Origin: Bin87 sp965261195
GTDB lineage: Bacteria > Chloroflexota > Dehalococcoidia > Lucifugimonadales > UBA3495
Reading direction: 5' to 3'
Length of the DNA: 64,000 nt
NCBI GenBank assembly: GCA_965261195.1
Contig: OZ253455.1
Location: 3,782,001-3,846,000, forward strand
The first letter of the stretch is position 1. Every line of letters begins with the position of its first letter. The translations under genes were made by a program, and so were the position numbers. Of this stretch, positions 25,300-34,620 are shown piece after piece. The notes below the pieces were generated by a model that was not told the DNA's origin, searched no databases, and saw only the letters and a list, made by a program, of their open reading frames with translations.

Positions 25300-26904
25300 A
25301 TGGCCCGCCGCAGTTTCTGGGCGTGGGGAATGGAAGACCAGCAACCATCGCAGGAGCAATACGCTGCGATGGGGCAACGGCTGTTTGACCGTTACGGTGC
25401 CACCGTCGAGCTCCCCAAACCACCAACCGATGCCGGCCTGAACCTGCGTAAACCGCGCATCCTGCCGCACCCGCAAGTCGCCGAATTTTGCTCCATCGAC
25501 GACCATGACCGCGCCGTTCATAATTACGGGCGCAGCTTCCGCGACCGCATCCGTGGGTTCAATTGTCAGTTCCCCAACCCGCCCGACGTAATCGCGTATC
25601 CCCGCACCGAAGCGGAGGTTGTGACCGTGCTCGACTGGTGCTCAAACTCCAACATCGTAGCCATCCCCTACGGTGGCGGCAGTACCGTCGTGGCCGGCGT
25701 CGAACCCCCGGAAGCCAACGCGGTCGTAACCATCGACCTCACCAACCTGGACCAGGTGCTGGAAATCGACGCGACATCACGGGCGGCGCGCATCCAGGGC
25801 GGCGTGCTGGGGCCGGCGCTGGAGTCGCAGCTGCGTCCGGCGGGATTCACGCTCCGCCACTTTCCGCAAAGTTTTGAGTTCTCAACCCTGGGCGGCTGGA
25901 TCGCCACCCGCAGCGGCGGGCACTACGCAACCAACCATACGCACATCGACGATTTCGTGGAGTCGGTACGGATGGTTACCCCAGCCGGCGTTTGGGAGTC
26001 GCGGCGACTGCCCGGCAGCGGCGCCGGGCCGTCACCCGACCGGATGGTCATTGGCAGTGAGGGGATCCTGGGCATCATCACCGAAGCATGGATGCGTATT
26101 CAGGCGCGTCCGCGATTCCGTGGCTCGGCGGGCGTAGTTTTCGGAAGCATGGCAGCCGCAGCTGAGGGCGCCCGATTCATCGCCCAGGCCAAAATGTGGC
26201 CGGCCAACCTGCGTATGCTGGATCCAGTCGAAGCGCAAGACTTCGCCAATCTGGACGGCAAACAGGCGTTGCTCATCATCGGCTTTGAGTCGGCGGAACT
26301 GCCCCAGGGAGACAACATCCGCCAGGCTGTGGCCATCGCCCGCGACGCCGGCGGAACGATTGCCGAGGACAACATCGTGGTCACTGATGCCGAGCAGCGT
26401 CCAGACGCGTCCGCCGGGCGACAAGGCGCGGTGGGCAGCTGGCGCAACTCGTTCATCAACGCCCCGTATGAAAGGAACGCCACCATTGGATTTGGCGTGG
26501 TTGCTGAAACCTTCGAAACCGCAATCACCTGGAATCGGTGGCCCGCTATGGATGCTCGTATCCGTTCGGATTTGCAAGATGCCTTGCAACGCACCTGCGG
26601 CAACGGGCGTGTTTCTTGCCGATTCACCCATGTATATCCGGACGGCCCCGCTCCCTATTACACGTTTGAAGCGCTGGGCAAGGTCGGCGGTGAATTGGAA
26701 GCCCACGCTGCAATCAAGCAGGCCGCATCCGATGCTGTGATGGCGGCCGGCGGCACCATCACCCACCACCATGCCGTGGGCCGCGCGCACCGTCCCTGGT
26801 ACGACGAGCAGCGCCCCGACCCCTTCGCCGAGGCGTTGCGAGCGACCAAACGCGCCCTGGATCCCAATGGCATCCTGAATCCCGGCGTGCTGATCGACCC
26901 ATAG
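25300..26904 (+). CDS. FAD-binding oxidoreductase (GlcD / alkyl-DHAP synthase-like)
   Basis: This 534-residue flavoprotein has an N-terminal PCMH FAD-binding domain (about 100-280), with PYGGGSTVVAG holding the FAD pyrophosphate and SFEFSTLGGWIATRSGGHY lining the isoalloxazine pocket. A C-terminal FAD-linked oxidase domain (about 285-530) ends with the common DPNGILNPG. The overall pattern resembles glycolate/lactate oxidase and alkyldihydroxyacetone-phosphate synthase; an HHHAVG segment (about 489-494) is typical of the latter group. ATG at 25300 has CAGGAGG upstream. The Zn alcohol dehydrogenase begins 21 bases downstream, suggesting a shared pathway. Substrate is unknown. Confidence 0.88.
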   Translation: MARRSFWAWGMEDQQPSQEQYAAMGQRLFDRYGATVELPKPPTDAGLNLRKPRILPHPQVAEFCSIDDHDRAVHNYGRSFRDRIRGFNCQFPNPPDVIAYPRTEAEVVTVLDWCSNSNIVAIPYGGGSTVVAGVEPPEANAVVTIDLTNLDQVLEIDATSRAARIQGGVLGPALESQLRPAGFTLRHFPQSFEFSTLGGWIATRSGGHYATNHTHIDDFVESVRMVTPAGVWESRRLPGSGAGPSPDRMVIGSEGILGIITEAWMRIQARPRFRGSAGVVFGSMAAAAEGARFIAQAKMWPANLRMLDPVEAQDFANLDGKQALLIIGFESAELPQGDNIRQAVAIARDAGGTIAEDNIVVTDAEQRPDASAGRQGAVGSWRNSFINAPYERNATIGFGVVAETFETAITWNRWPAMDARIRSDLQDALQRTCGNGRVSCRFTHVYPDGPAPYYTFEALGKVGGELEAHAAIKQAASDAVMAAGGTITHHHAVGRAHRPWYDEQRPDPFAEALRATKRALDPNGILNPGVLIDP

Positions 26905-26925
26905 CATCACAGGAGGAACCGTCCG

Positions 26926-27954
26926 ATGCGAGGCGTAATATTTACCGGCGACCGCGAGGTCGAAATCCGCAACTTGAATGATCCTCAACCTGGACCTGGC
27001 GAAGTCGTAATCGCGATGAAAGCCTCCGGTTTGTGCGGCAGCGACCTGCGGCATTACCGGGCCGCCAGGGCAGATCGCGGCGATCCGGCCAACCTGAAAG
27101 TCGCGGGACACGAGCCATGCGGGGTGATTGCCGAAATTGGTTCCGGCGTAACCGAGGTAGCCGTGGGCGACCGCGTGATGATGCACCACTACACCGGTTG
27201 CCGAACCTGCACGATGTGTCGCATCGGCTACACGCAAATGTGCCTGAACGGTTCAACCGTTTACGGCACTGGCGCCAACGGCGGCCACGAGGACTATCTC
27301 ATCTGCCCCGCCTACACGTGCGTAAAGATGCCTGACGGTTTGGATTTCGATGAAGGCGCGGCCTGCTCCTGCGGCACCGGCACCGCGTTTCATGCCTTGA
27401 AACGGCTACGTCTGGCCGGGGACGACACCATCGCAATTTTCGGCCAGGGCCCGGTGGGCGCCAGCGGCACTATGTTTGCCAAGGCGATGGGCGCCCATGT
27501 CATCGCGGTGGACGTGGACAACGAGCGTTTGCAGTTAGCTCAGCGTCTGGGCGCGGACGTCTGCATCGACGCCAGCACCCAGAATCCGGTTGAGGCCATT
27601 CGGGAGCTGACTCACGGCGAGGGCGCCCCGGCCGCTCTGGACTGCACCGGCCGGCCGGAGGCGCGGATCAACGCCGTGGACGCCGCCATGTTGTGGGGCC
27701 GGGTTTGTTTCGTCGGCGAAGGCAACACGACGACCTTCGACGTGAGTCCGCAAATCATCCACAAACAGTTGACGATTTTGGGCTCCTGGACCTTCAGCCT
27801 CAACGGACTGGCAGAAGTGGCGCGCTTCGTCGTTGACCGCCAAGTTCCGCTCAAGGACCTGTTTACCCATCGCTTCAAGCTGGACGAAGCCGACGCCGCC
27901 TACAAACTATTTGACGCCGGCGGAACGGGGAAGGTGTGCTTTACCTGGGATTAG
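26926..27954 (+). CDS. zinc-dependent alcohol dehydrogenase (MDR family)
   Basis: This 342-residue medium-chain dehydrogenase/reductase would oxidise a secondary alcohol or polyol with NAD(P). Catalytic zinc ligands are C37 (GLCGSD) and H62-E63 (AGHEPCG). The structural zinc site is the four-cysteine lobe GCRTCTMCRIGYTQMC (about 90-106). The Rossmann motif FGQGPVGASG lies near residue 173. Sorbitol/threonine dehydrogenases are the nearest groups. ATG at 26926 has a strong AGGAGG. It follows the FAD-linked oxidase by 21 bases and precedes the HicB/HicA pair. Confidence 0.92.
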   Translation: MRGVIFTGDREVEIRNLNDPQPGPGEVVIAMKASGLCGSDLRHYRAARADRGDPANLKVAGHEPCGVIAEIGSGVTEVAVGDRVMMHHYTGCRTCTMCRIGYTQMCLNGSTVYGTGANGGHEDYLICPAYTCVKMPDGLDFDEGAACSCGTGTAFHALKRLRLAGDDTIAIFGQGPVGASGTMFAKAMGAHVIAVDVDNERLQLAQRLGADVCIDASTQNPVEAIRELTHGEGAPAALDCTGRPEARINAVDAAMLWGRVCFVGEGNTTTFDVSPQIIHKQLTILGSWTFSLNGLAEVARFVVDRQVPLKDLFTHRFKLDEADAAYKLFDAGGTGKVCFTWD

Positions 27955-27991
27955 GTAAAGTTGACGCCACCTCGCATAAGGAGGAATGCTG

Positions 27992-28309
27992 ATGCGTAAA
28001 GTCAACTGCTATGCTTGGGGACATCCTGGCGATTGGGAGGCAATTTGCGTTGATTTTAACCTGGCCGCACAGGGGGAAACTTTAGAAGAAGTTCGCCGCG
28101 AGCTTGGCGATGCCATCGAGACTTTTCTGGACTACGTAGCCGACTTGCCGGAAAATGAACAGGCTAGGTTTCTGAACCGCAAGGCTCCGCTGACATTACG
28201 CCTGCGGCTGGCGTTAATGAACCAGGCTTATACCTTGCTGCACTCATCCAAGCTCTGGACCAATAGCCGAGGGTTTGCTCGTGCCGGGTTCGTCGTAACT
28301 CCGTCCTAG
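27992..28309 (+). CDS. HicB-like antitoxin
   Basis: This 105-residue protein has an N-terminal domain (RKVNCYAWGHPGDWEAICVDF...GETLEEVRRELGDAIETFLDYV, about 1-50) resembling the partial-RNase-H fold of HicB antitoxins. No obvious ribbon-helix-helix or helix-turn-helix DNA-binding domain is visible in the C-terminal half, so self-repression may be absent or different. ATG at 27992 sits 7 bases after AAGGAGG; the ATG at 27986 is too close to it. The stop overlaps the GTG start of the HicA-like toxin by one base (TAGTG). The antitoxin-first order is less usual than hicA-hicB. Confidence 0.75.
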   Translation: MRKVNCYAWGHPGDWEAICVDFNLAAQGETLEEVRRELGDAIETFLDYVADLPENEQARFLNRKAPLTLRLRLALMNQAYTLLHSSKLWTNSRGFARAGFVVTPS

Positions 28310-28524
28310 TGAATTATCGGCAGGTGGCCACCATCCTGGAACAGCACGGCTTCGCTTTCGAGCGTTATGGCAAAGGCTCCCATCGTGTCTATCAAGCCTT
28401 TCACAGTGGACACCGTTGGTCGGTAATCCTTTCATTTGGCCGGCTAGGCGAGGATGTTAAGCCAGGCACTCTGAACTCAATCATCCGGCAGTCCGGGCTT
28501 TCCAAGGATGTGTTCCGGCGGTAG
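28309..28524 (+). CDS. HicA-like mRNA interferase toxin
   Basis: This 71-residue protein has the double-stranded RNA-binding-like fold of HicA/YcfA. It starts NYRQVATILEQHGF and has the active-site segment GKGSHRVY, whose histidine (H25) is the catalytic residue in characterised HicA ribonucleases. It also has the C-terminal GTLNSIIRQSGLS helix typical of the family. HicA cleaves mRNA to arrest translation until bound by HicB. The GTG start overlaps the stop of the preceding antitoxin, so the toxin is made only with it. Confidence 0.82.
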   Translation: MNYRQVATILEQHGFAFERYGKGSHRVYQAFHSGHRWSVILSFGRLGEDVKPGTLNSIIRQSGLSKDVFRR

Positions 28525-28539
28525 GGAAATTGGTCGTCT

Positions 28540-29583
28540 CTACGCCAATCCCGGCAACACCTTTTTGTTGAACAACCGCAGCGAGGCAGTCTGCAACTCG
28601 TCGGACATCAGGTTCCCGTAGTTGATTTCGTAAATGCACTGGTCCAAGCCGAGGGTTTCCTCCAGTTCGGCCAGGCGCTCCGTGACCTGGCCCGGCGTAC
28701 CATACACTACTTTATCGCGCAGCCAGTCGTCGTAATCCATACCCAGGATGCGGCGGCTCTGCTCCGCCCAGTCGCCGGTGGTGCCGGAGTGGTCGGCATA
28801 GGAGCGGACCCGTTCCCCGAGACGAACGACCGAGTGCATCGCCGACTCCATTGGGTCGCGGTAGGCCCGTTCCGCATCATCGTTGACATAAACTGGCACT
28901 CGCAGGCCGACCTTTCCTGCCCCGTCGTGGCCAGCGTCTTTCCACGCCTTCCGGTAGGCGGCTATGGGGCCGGCCAGTTCATCGAGCGTAAACACGCGAG
29001 ATGGGTTGACGATGAGCGGACGGCCCATCGCGCCCACGATGGGGAAGCTCTCCGCAGAGGTGACGCCAATCGTGATGGGCGGGTGTGGTTGCTGATACGG
29101 GCGGGGAGTAACCGTCAATTCCTCGCAGGTAAAGTGCTCCCCGTGGAACGAGAATGTCTCGTTCGTCCAGGCGGTGACCACTACTTCCAAAAATTCATCG
29201 AAACGACTGCGACTTTCATCGAAGGAAACGTTGAACCCTTCGTGTACGTTGGGGAAGGTTCCGCGACCCACTCCCAGCTCGGCACGCCCGTCGCTGATGT
29301 GATCCAGAGTGGCCATCTCCTCGGCGACACGGATTGGATGTCCTAGTGGCAGGCAATAAACTGCCGTGCCGATCCGCATGGCGCTGGTTTTAGCCGCGAT
29401 TGCGGTAGCTATAGTTACCGGCGACGCCAGCACTCGTTCCATGTTGAAGTGGTATTCAGCGAGCCAGACCGACAACACACCCAGGTCTTCCGCTTCCTGC
29501 ACCAGCCGAAATGACTGGGTGAAGGCATCGTGGTGGTCGCCATCAAGCGGCCTCGGGAATTCGAGGAATAGTCCGAACTCCAT
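28540..29583 (-). CDS. LLM-class flavin-dependent oxidoreductase
   Basis: This 347-residue bacterial luciferase-like TIM-barrel protein probably uses FMNH2 or F420 to oxidise an organic substrate. Family marks are MEFGLFLEFPRP at the start, VWLAEYHFN (about 38-46), IGTAVYCLPLGHPIRVAEEMATLDHISDGRAELGVGRG (about 70-107, cut here by motif: LGHP and GRGTFP) and a C-terminal GTPGQVTERL. ATG at 29583 has AGGAGG upstream; an earlier in-frame ATG lacks this. It is transcribed with, and lies 94 bases downstream of, the acyl-CoA synthetase gene. A second, distinct member lies at 36622-37812. Substrate is unknown. Confidence 0.9.
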   Translation of the reverse strand: MEFGLFLEFPRPLDGDHHDAFTQSFRLVQEAEDLGVLSVWLAEYHFNMERVLASPVTIATAIAAKTSAMRIGTAVYCLPLGHPIRVAEEMATLDHISDGRAELGVGRGTFPNVHEGFNVSFDESRSRFDEFLEVVVTAWTNETFSFHGEHFTCEELTVTPRPYQQPHPPITIGVTSAESFPIVGAMGRPLIVNPSRVFTLDELAGPIAAYRKAWKDAGHDGAGKVGLRVPVYVNDDAERAYRDPMESAMHSVVRLGERVRSYADHSGTTGDWAEQSRRILGMDYDDWLRDKVVYGTPGQVTERLAELEETLGLDQCIYEINYGNLMSDELQTASLRLFNKKVLPGLA

Positions 29584-29677
29584 GGTAATCCTCCTGATAG
29601 AATGTCGTTCGGTAATCAACCGACTCGTCGTGACCGTAGCTTGCTGCTGACGCTAGCTTGCCGCTGGCGGTAATTTG

Positions 29678-31300
29678 TTAAACCTGCGAACCCTGAATCC
29701 TGCGTTCGTGTCCCTGCCACTCTTTATCCCTGAGGATAAATTTCTGAATCTTGCCAGTGGCCGTCTTGGGTAAATCGCCAAACTCGACGCTTTTGGGCGC
29801 TTTGAAGTGGGCAATGCGGTCGCGGGTAAAGCCGATAATTTCGTCGGCAGTAACGGTTCCACCGGCGCGGGGCACCACAAAAGCCTTGGGCACTTCTCCC
29901 CAATGTTGGTCCGGTACGCCCACCACACAAACTTCAAGCACGCCCGGATGTTCCATGATGACCTTTTCCACTTCCTGGCTGGAAATATTCTCGCCGCCGG
30001 AAATGATGATGTCCTTGGAACGGTCCTGCAACTCGATGTAGCCATCGGGGTGCCACACGGCCAGGTCTCCCGAGTGGAACCAACCGCCGCGGAACGCTTC
30101 CTCGGTGGCCGGCCCATCCCTGTAATAACCCTTCATAACGGCATCGCCGCGCATTACTACCTCGCCCATCGTCTCGGCATCGCGAGGCACGTCTTGCATA
30201 TCTTCATCCACCACGCGCAACCCGACACCGTAAACCATATAGGGCACGCCCTGGCGCGCTTTGGCACGGGCCAGGTCTTCGGAACTCATCCGGTCCCACT
30301 CCGGTTGAGGCGCGGCTACCGTGCACGGCCCATAGGTTTCCGTCAGACCGTAAACATGGATGATTTCGGCGCCCATCCCTTCAATGGTACGGATAACCTG
30401 CGGAGCCGGCGGGGCGCCGGCGGTCATAATGGTCAGGCCGGTAAGATCCGCGGTGGCAGCCTCCGGTGCGGAGTACAGTCCGGTAAGCACGGTCGGAGCG
30501 GCGCATAGGTGGGATACCGATTCCTCTCGAATCAGCCGGTACACCTCGGCGGGGTCAACGCGCCGCAGGCAAACGTGGGTTGCGCCAACCGCGGTGACGG
30601 CCCACGGGAAACACCAGCCGTTGGCGTGGAACATTGGCAGCGTCCAAAGGTACACGCTGCGCCAGTTCATCCCGATCTCCATGGCCTCGCCAATGGCGTT
30701 GAGGTAGGCGCCGCGGGGGGTATATTCGACGCCTTTTGGCATCCCGGTAGTTCCAGAGGTGTAGTTGATGGTAGTGGTGTCGTTTTCGGATGCCGGCCCG
30801 GGCAGTTCCGCGAGAGGTTCAACCGCAGCGAGCCACTGTTCATACTCAGGGCCGGGGATGTCGTCGACCAGCGGCGCGGTGTCCCGTACCTGCACGTAGG
30901 TTTCAATGCCGGGGCATTCACCGCGCAGTTGACGCACGGTGTCTGCCAACTCCGAATCGAACACGAGGACTTTGGAACCGGAGTGGTTCAGAATGTAGGC
31001 GATTTCACGCGACGAGAGCCTGATGTTGAGGGCGACCAACACCGCGCCAATACCCATCGGCGCAAAGTTCGCTTCCAGCATTGCCGGCAGGTTCGGCACC
31101 AGGTAAGCCACCCGGTCGCCGGCTCGGACGCCCACGCTTTGCAGCGCGGCGGCATGGCGGCGCACCCGTTCATGGAGGCTGCCGTAGGTGGTGACCGCGC
31201 CGTTGTAGACGCAGGCAGCACGATCCGGATACACCGCCGCGCTGCGCTCCAGAAACAGGAGCGGAGACAGGTTGTGCGACGTCGCGCTGTTAATCGTCAT
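29678..31300 (-). CDS. AMP-forming acyl-CoA synthetase
   Basis: This 540-residue adenylate-forming enzyme activates a carboxylic acid to its CoA thioester with ATP. The P-loop YTSGTTGMPKG is at 180-190, followed by YGLTET and the GGWFHSGDLA hinge region; the catalytic lysine is K517 in TATGKIQKF. Sequence style is that of medium-chain or aromatic acyl-CoA ligases (AMP-binding plus AMP-binding_C domains). ATG at 31300 has GGAGG 8 bases upstream. With the downstream LLM monooxygenase it probably forms a two-gene catabolic unit. Chain length or ring preference cannot be deduced. Confidence 0.9.
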   Translation of the reverse strand: MTINSATSHNLSPLLFLERSAAVYPDRAACVYNGAVTTYGSLHERVRRHAAALQSVGVRAGDRVAYLVPNLPAMLEANFAPMGIGAVLVALNIRLSSREIAYILNHSGSKVLVFDSELADTVRQLRGECPGIETYVQVRDTAPLVDDIPGPEYEQWLAAVEPLAELPGPASENDTTTINYTSGTTGMPKGVEYTPRGAYLNAIGEAMEIGMNWRSVYLWTLPMFHANGWCFPWAVTAVGATHVCLRRVDPAEVYRLIREESVSHLCAAPTVLTGLYSAPEAATADLTGLTIMTAGAPPAPQVIRTIEGMGAEIIHVYGLTETYGPCTVAAPQPEWDRMSSEDLARAKARQGVPYMVYGVGLRVVDEDMQDVPRDAETMGEVVMRGDAVMKGYYRDGPATEEAFRGGWFHSGDLAVWHPDGYIELQDRSKDIIISGGENISSQEVEKVIMEHPGVLEVCVVGVPDQHWGEVPKAFVVPRAGGTVTADEIIGFTRDRIAHFKAPKSVEFGDLPKTATGKIQKFILRDKEWQGHERRIQGSQV

Positions 31301-31915
31301 CGAAGTAGCCTCCAGTTAGCGCGCAAACTTTGAACGATCATCAATCATAACGATCGCCAATCATTAGGTTGGTCGTCATTCTAAACCGTAATCGCGATTA
31401 ATGGTGTAATTCGGCCCGTTACGCGTATAAATCGGTTTTTTAGACTCACACAGTCTACTGATATTTCGGCGCCAGCGACGCAACGCGCGGCCCGCAAGGA
31501 CGGTAAGGCCTGACTCAGTTTGGTGGGCCATGGCCTGACGTTGATCACGGCTACGCCGAACCCATCGACAGTGCGATGATACTACGGGTTGGACGGATAT
31601 TTCACCAATCGATGACCGTCTGGTCGCCCGCGAAGTTTTTCAATTTACGTATACCCTCCTTCTGGCATACGCCTCTGGCTCAATTGGCTCGTGCATACCC
31701 ACTTTGTCATTGCGAGCGCAGCGTGGCAATCTCGTCGCGGTAGCAACGGTCGCCGTAGCAATGATGGTTCGCCGGCGTGTGTTCAACCTCATCTCTCCGC
31801 CGGACGACAGTCTGGCCTCGGAAGCCGTTCTGATTGGCCAGGCGCTATTCGCAGAGCCCGTGGGGTTCGTGGTAGTCTACGGGCCGGACTCTGCAAACGC
31901 GACAAGGCTGACCTG
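31301..31915. other. long intergenic region without a supported gene
   Basis: These 615 bases separate the divergent acyl-CoA synthetase and HsaA-like genes. They contain a small perfect palindrome (TAGACT-CACAC-AGTCTA, 31441-31457), AT-richer sequence near 31330-31440 and one REP-like repeat at 31706-31736. Open frames crossing the repeat encode only translated repeat sequence. No RNA gene is recognised. Confidence 0.6.
31706..31736. repeat. REP-like repeat, exact inverse of the copy at 1160-1190
   Basis: All 31 bases are the reverse complement of 1160-1190, about 30 kb away. The core GTCATTGCGAGCGCAGCG is followed by TGGCAATCTCGTC. It lies in noncoding sequence upstream of the HsaA-like gene. 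Confidence 0.85.
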
Positions 31916-33088
31916 GTGACAACGAAACCCGACATCAGCGCTGAAACGACAACCGCCGACGGACTGCTGCGACGAGCTACTGAGTTGATGCCTGTGCTCA
32001 AAGCACGGGCAGCCCACGCCGAAGAATTGCGGCGAATACCGGCCGAGACGGTCGACGATCTGCTCGCTGCCGGGTTTTACCGTATCGGCGTGCCTAAGAT
32101 GTTCGGTGGCCTCGACCTATATTACGGCCTGGCCCTTGACGTTGCCGCCGAGCTGGGCCGAGGCTGCGCTGCCACCGCCTGGTGCTATTGCCTCTGGACT
32201 GCCCACGCCTGGCTGGTGGGTTACTGGCCATTACAGGCACAAGAGGAAGTGTTCGGGGCTGGCCCGGATGCGCTGTGCTCCAGCTCGTTGAATACTGGCC
32301 GATCCACCACCGTCCCCGTTGCAGGCGGGTATCGCTTGTCTGGAAGGTGGGAATTCTCCAGCGGGTGTGATTCCGCGAGCTGGTTGATGCTGGGTGTGTC
32401 GGGAATCGGCGAGCGCAACTGGGTTCTGGTGCCCCGGGGCGACTTCGAGATTCTCGATAACTGGTACGTTTCCGGGCTGCGTGGCAGCGGGAGCAAGGAT
32501 ATCGTCGTTGACGACGCCTTCGTTCCCGCCTACCGTGTGCTGGACGTGACCACTGCGGGCGACGGCAATTGGAGCGGGTGGGAACTGCACGGTCAAACCC
32601 GGTACCGTGTGCCGATTCCCGTGTTGTTGGGGTGGGACCTCGTAGCGCCGATGCTGGGAATCACTCAGGGGATGATCGACGAATTTACCGCCCGGTTCGT
32701 CGGAACATCCGGCTCCGGTAGGACGGCCGACTCTCCGGCGGTGCATCTTCGCCTGTCCCAGGCCTCCGCCGAGTTGGACGCGGGAGGCGCACTGATGGAT
32801 CGGGATATCCACGAGATTCTTCGGAAGGCCAACGCAGGCGATCGGTTCACGCCTTTGGAACGGGCGAGATTTCGGCGGGACAAGGCGTTCATCACCCAGC
32901 TTTGCCTCCAGGCAGTCAACCGGCTGTTTGACCTTAGCGGCGGGCACGCGTTGTTCGACTCCGCGCCCTTGCAACGTTTTCACCGGGACGCCCACGCCGT
33001 GGCCCACCGCGACGGCCTGATTATGGATTTAGGCGGCCAGCAATTCGGGAGAGTCGCTTTGGGGTTGGACCCTGATGGCCCGATTTAG
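31916..33088 (+). CDS. HsaA-like flavin-dependent monooxygenase (acyl-CoA dehydrogenase fold)
   Basis: This 390-residue group D flavoprotein monooxygenase resembles the oxygenase component that hydroxylates a phenolic steroid intermediate (HsaA), DszC and related enzymes. Visible features are the N-terminal RRIPAETVDDLLAAGFYRI helix, GRGCAATAWCYCLWTAHAWL (about 78-97), GGYRLSGRWEFSSGCDSASW (about 135-154), and GLRGSGSKDIVVDD (about 186-199), the last diagnostic of this subgroup. The C-terminal helical domain carries DLSGGHALFDSAPLQRFHRDAHA. GTG at 31916 is chosen because residues upstream are translated REP repeat and do not belong to the family. A separate flavin reductase is normally needed and none is adjacent. 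Substrate is unknown. Confidence 0.8.
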   Translation: MTTKPDISAETTTADGLLRRATELMPVLKARAAHAEELRRIPAETVDDLLAAGFYRIGVPKMFGGLDLYYGLALDVAAELGRGCAATAWCYCLWTAHAWLVGYWPLQAQEEVFGAGPDALCSSSLNTGRSTTVPVAGGYRLSGRWEFSSGCDSASWLMLGVSGIGERNWVLVPRGDFEILDNWYVSGLRGSGSKDIVVDDAFVPAYRVLDVTTAGDGNWSGWELHGQTRYRVPIPVLLGWDLVAPMLGITQGMIDEFTARFVGTSGSGRTADSPAVHLRLSQASAELDAGGALMDRDIHEILRKANAGDRFTPLERARFRRDKAFITQLCLQAVNRLFDLSGGHALFDSAPLQRFHRDAHAVAHRDGLIMDLGGQQFGRVALGLDPDGPI

Positions 33089-33207
33089 CGCTTCAACCCA
33101 CCCGGGCGCTGCGTCAGCGCCAGGTCCGCTTGCTCAAAATGCCGGCCCTAAGCACATCCCGAATCGGCTGGATAGTACCGCCGAAGCACTCAAGGAGTAT
33201 TCCAAGA

Positions 33208-34620
33208 ATGACTGAAAAAATTCTCGCCACACTTGGTTCCATCCCGTTTGTGAACCCGCAACGCGCCGCCGGGGTTGCGATTTCCGGCGGCAACGACCCA
33301 ATCCTGCCCACGCCCTTCCACATCGGGGAGACCGCTGCGGCCAGCCTGGCTGCCGTCGGCCTTGCGGTTTCAGACCTCTGGGAACTGCGGACGGGGCGTA
33401 GCCAGGAGATTAAAGTCGACGCCCGCCAGGCCACCGCCTCTTTGCGCAGCAGCCAGTACATGGCTATGGATGGAGCCTCGGTCGCCCGCGAGCGTCCCTC
33501 GGTAATGGGTGTGTATCCGGCCCAAAACGGCCGCTGGAGCTATCTCCACTGCAATTTCCCCAACCACCGAGACGCTGCAATGCGCGTCCTGGGCGTTGAG
33601 GAAGACCGCGAGGCATTTCGTCGGGCGGTGGCTCAGTGGGACGCCCTGGAACTGGAAGAAGCCATTATCGCGGCAAATGGGGCCGGCGGGATGGTGCGCT
33701 CCATGTCGGAATGGGCACAACACCCGCAGGCCGCCGCGGTCGCTGCTTTGCCCTTGCTGGAAATAGAGAAGATCGGCGATAGCCCACCGGAACCATTGCC
33801 CAACGGCTCCAGGCCCTTGTCGGGTGTGAGGGTTTTGGACTTAACCCGTGTGCTGGCCGGGCCAACCTGCGCACGCACATTGGCCGAACACGGGGCAGAC
33901 GTAATGAAGATTACCGCCGCTCATCTACCCAGTAGCACAGTCCAGGAATACGACACCGGCCACGGCAAACTGTCGGCACGACTGGATCTGAGGGAACCGG
34001 AAAATCTGGAAATTCTGCGCGGTTTGGTACGGGAAGCGGACGTTTTCTCCCAGGGGTATCGTCCGGGCACTCTATCTCAGCGTGGCCTATCTCCCGAAGA
34101 ATTGGCGAAACTGCGACCGGGGATCGTTTGCGTTTCTCTGTCAGCATTCGGACGGTTGGGGCCCTGGGCCTCGCGGCGGGGCTTCGATACGGTAGTGCAA
34201 ACGGTCAGCGGCATTACCGACCGTCAGGGGGAGTTGTTCCCCGGGGCAGAGCCTGGGCCTCAGTTCTACCCGGTCTCGGCCATCGACTATCTGACCGGAT
34301 ACCTGATGGCATTCGGAACCATGGTGGCCCTGTCCCGCCGCGTCCGGGAAGGCGGCAGTTGGCTGGTTCGCATTTCACTGGCTCAGACGGGTCGCTGGCT
34401 GGTGGAACGGGGCCAGGCGCCGGAAGCGGAACTCCAGGACGTACCCAGGGATTTCACGCCCGAAGAAATAGAGCGCTGGTCGACCGTTAGCGACGTGCCG
34501 GATGGCCGCCTCCATCACCTGGCGCCGGTGCTGCAACTCTCGGAGACCAGGCCCTATTGGGCCAGGCCCACAGTTCCCCTTGGCTACCATGACCCAGTGT
34601 GGCCGGAACGGAGTACGTAG
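33208..34620 (+). CDS. CaiB/BaiF-type CoA-transferase with an additional N-terminal half-domain
   Basis: This 470-residue family III CoA-transferase would move CoA between carboxylic acids. Residues about 200-465 contain the usual N-terminal part (PLSGVRVLDLTRVLAGPTCARTLAEHGADVMKI) and the likely catalytic aspartate D360 in SAIDYLTGYL. Residues 35-95 (ETAAASLAAVGLAVSDLWELRTGRSQEIKVDARQ, abbreviated) look like the segment that normally follows the catalytic aspartate. A piece of a second transferase fold therefore precedes the main one. ATG at 33208 has AAGGAG upstream. It lies 119 bases after the HsaA-like gene and 156 before the PuuE-like gene on the same strand. Whether it is an active transferase is not certain. 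Confidence 0.82.
   Translation: MTEKILATLGSIPFVNPQRAAGVAISGGNDPILPTPFHIGETAAASLAAVGLAVSDLWELRTGRSQEIKVDARQATASLRSSQYMAMDGASVARERPSVMGVYPAQNGRWSYLHCNFPNHRDAAMRVLGVEEDREAFRRAVAQWDALELEEAIIAANGAGGMVRSMSEWAQHPQAAAVAALPLLEIEKIGDSPPEPLPNGSRPLSGVRVLDLTRVLAGPTCARTLAEHGADVMKITAAHLPSSTVQEYDTGHGKLSARLDLREPENLEILRGLVREADVFSQGYRPGTLSQRGLSPEELAKLRPGIVCVSLSAFGRLGPWASRRGFDTVVQTVSGITDRQGELFPGAEPGPQFYPVSAIDYLTGYLMAFGTMVALSRRVREGGSWLVRISLAQTGRWLVERGQAPEAELQDVPRDFTPEEIERWSTVSDVPDGRLHHLAPVLQLSETRPYWARPTVPLGYHDPVWPERST

Noticed and set aside
26032..27237. Open frame of about 400 codons opposite the FAD-linked oxidase and alcohol dehydrogenase
   Set aside because: It spans two well-supported genes on the other strand and has no recognisable domain.
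31691..31915. N-terminal extension of the HsaA-like protein starting near 31691
   Set aside because: The first residues are translated REP repeat and do not resemble the family; the GTG at 31916 gives the expected N-terminus.
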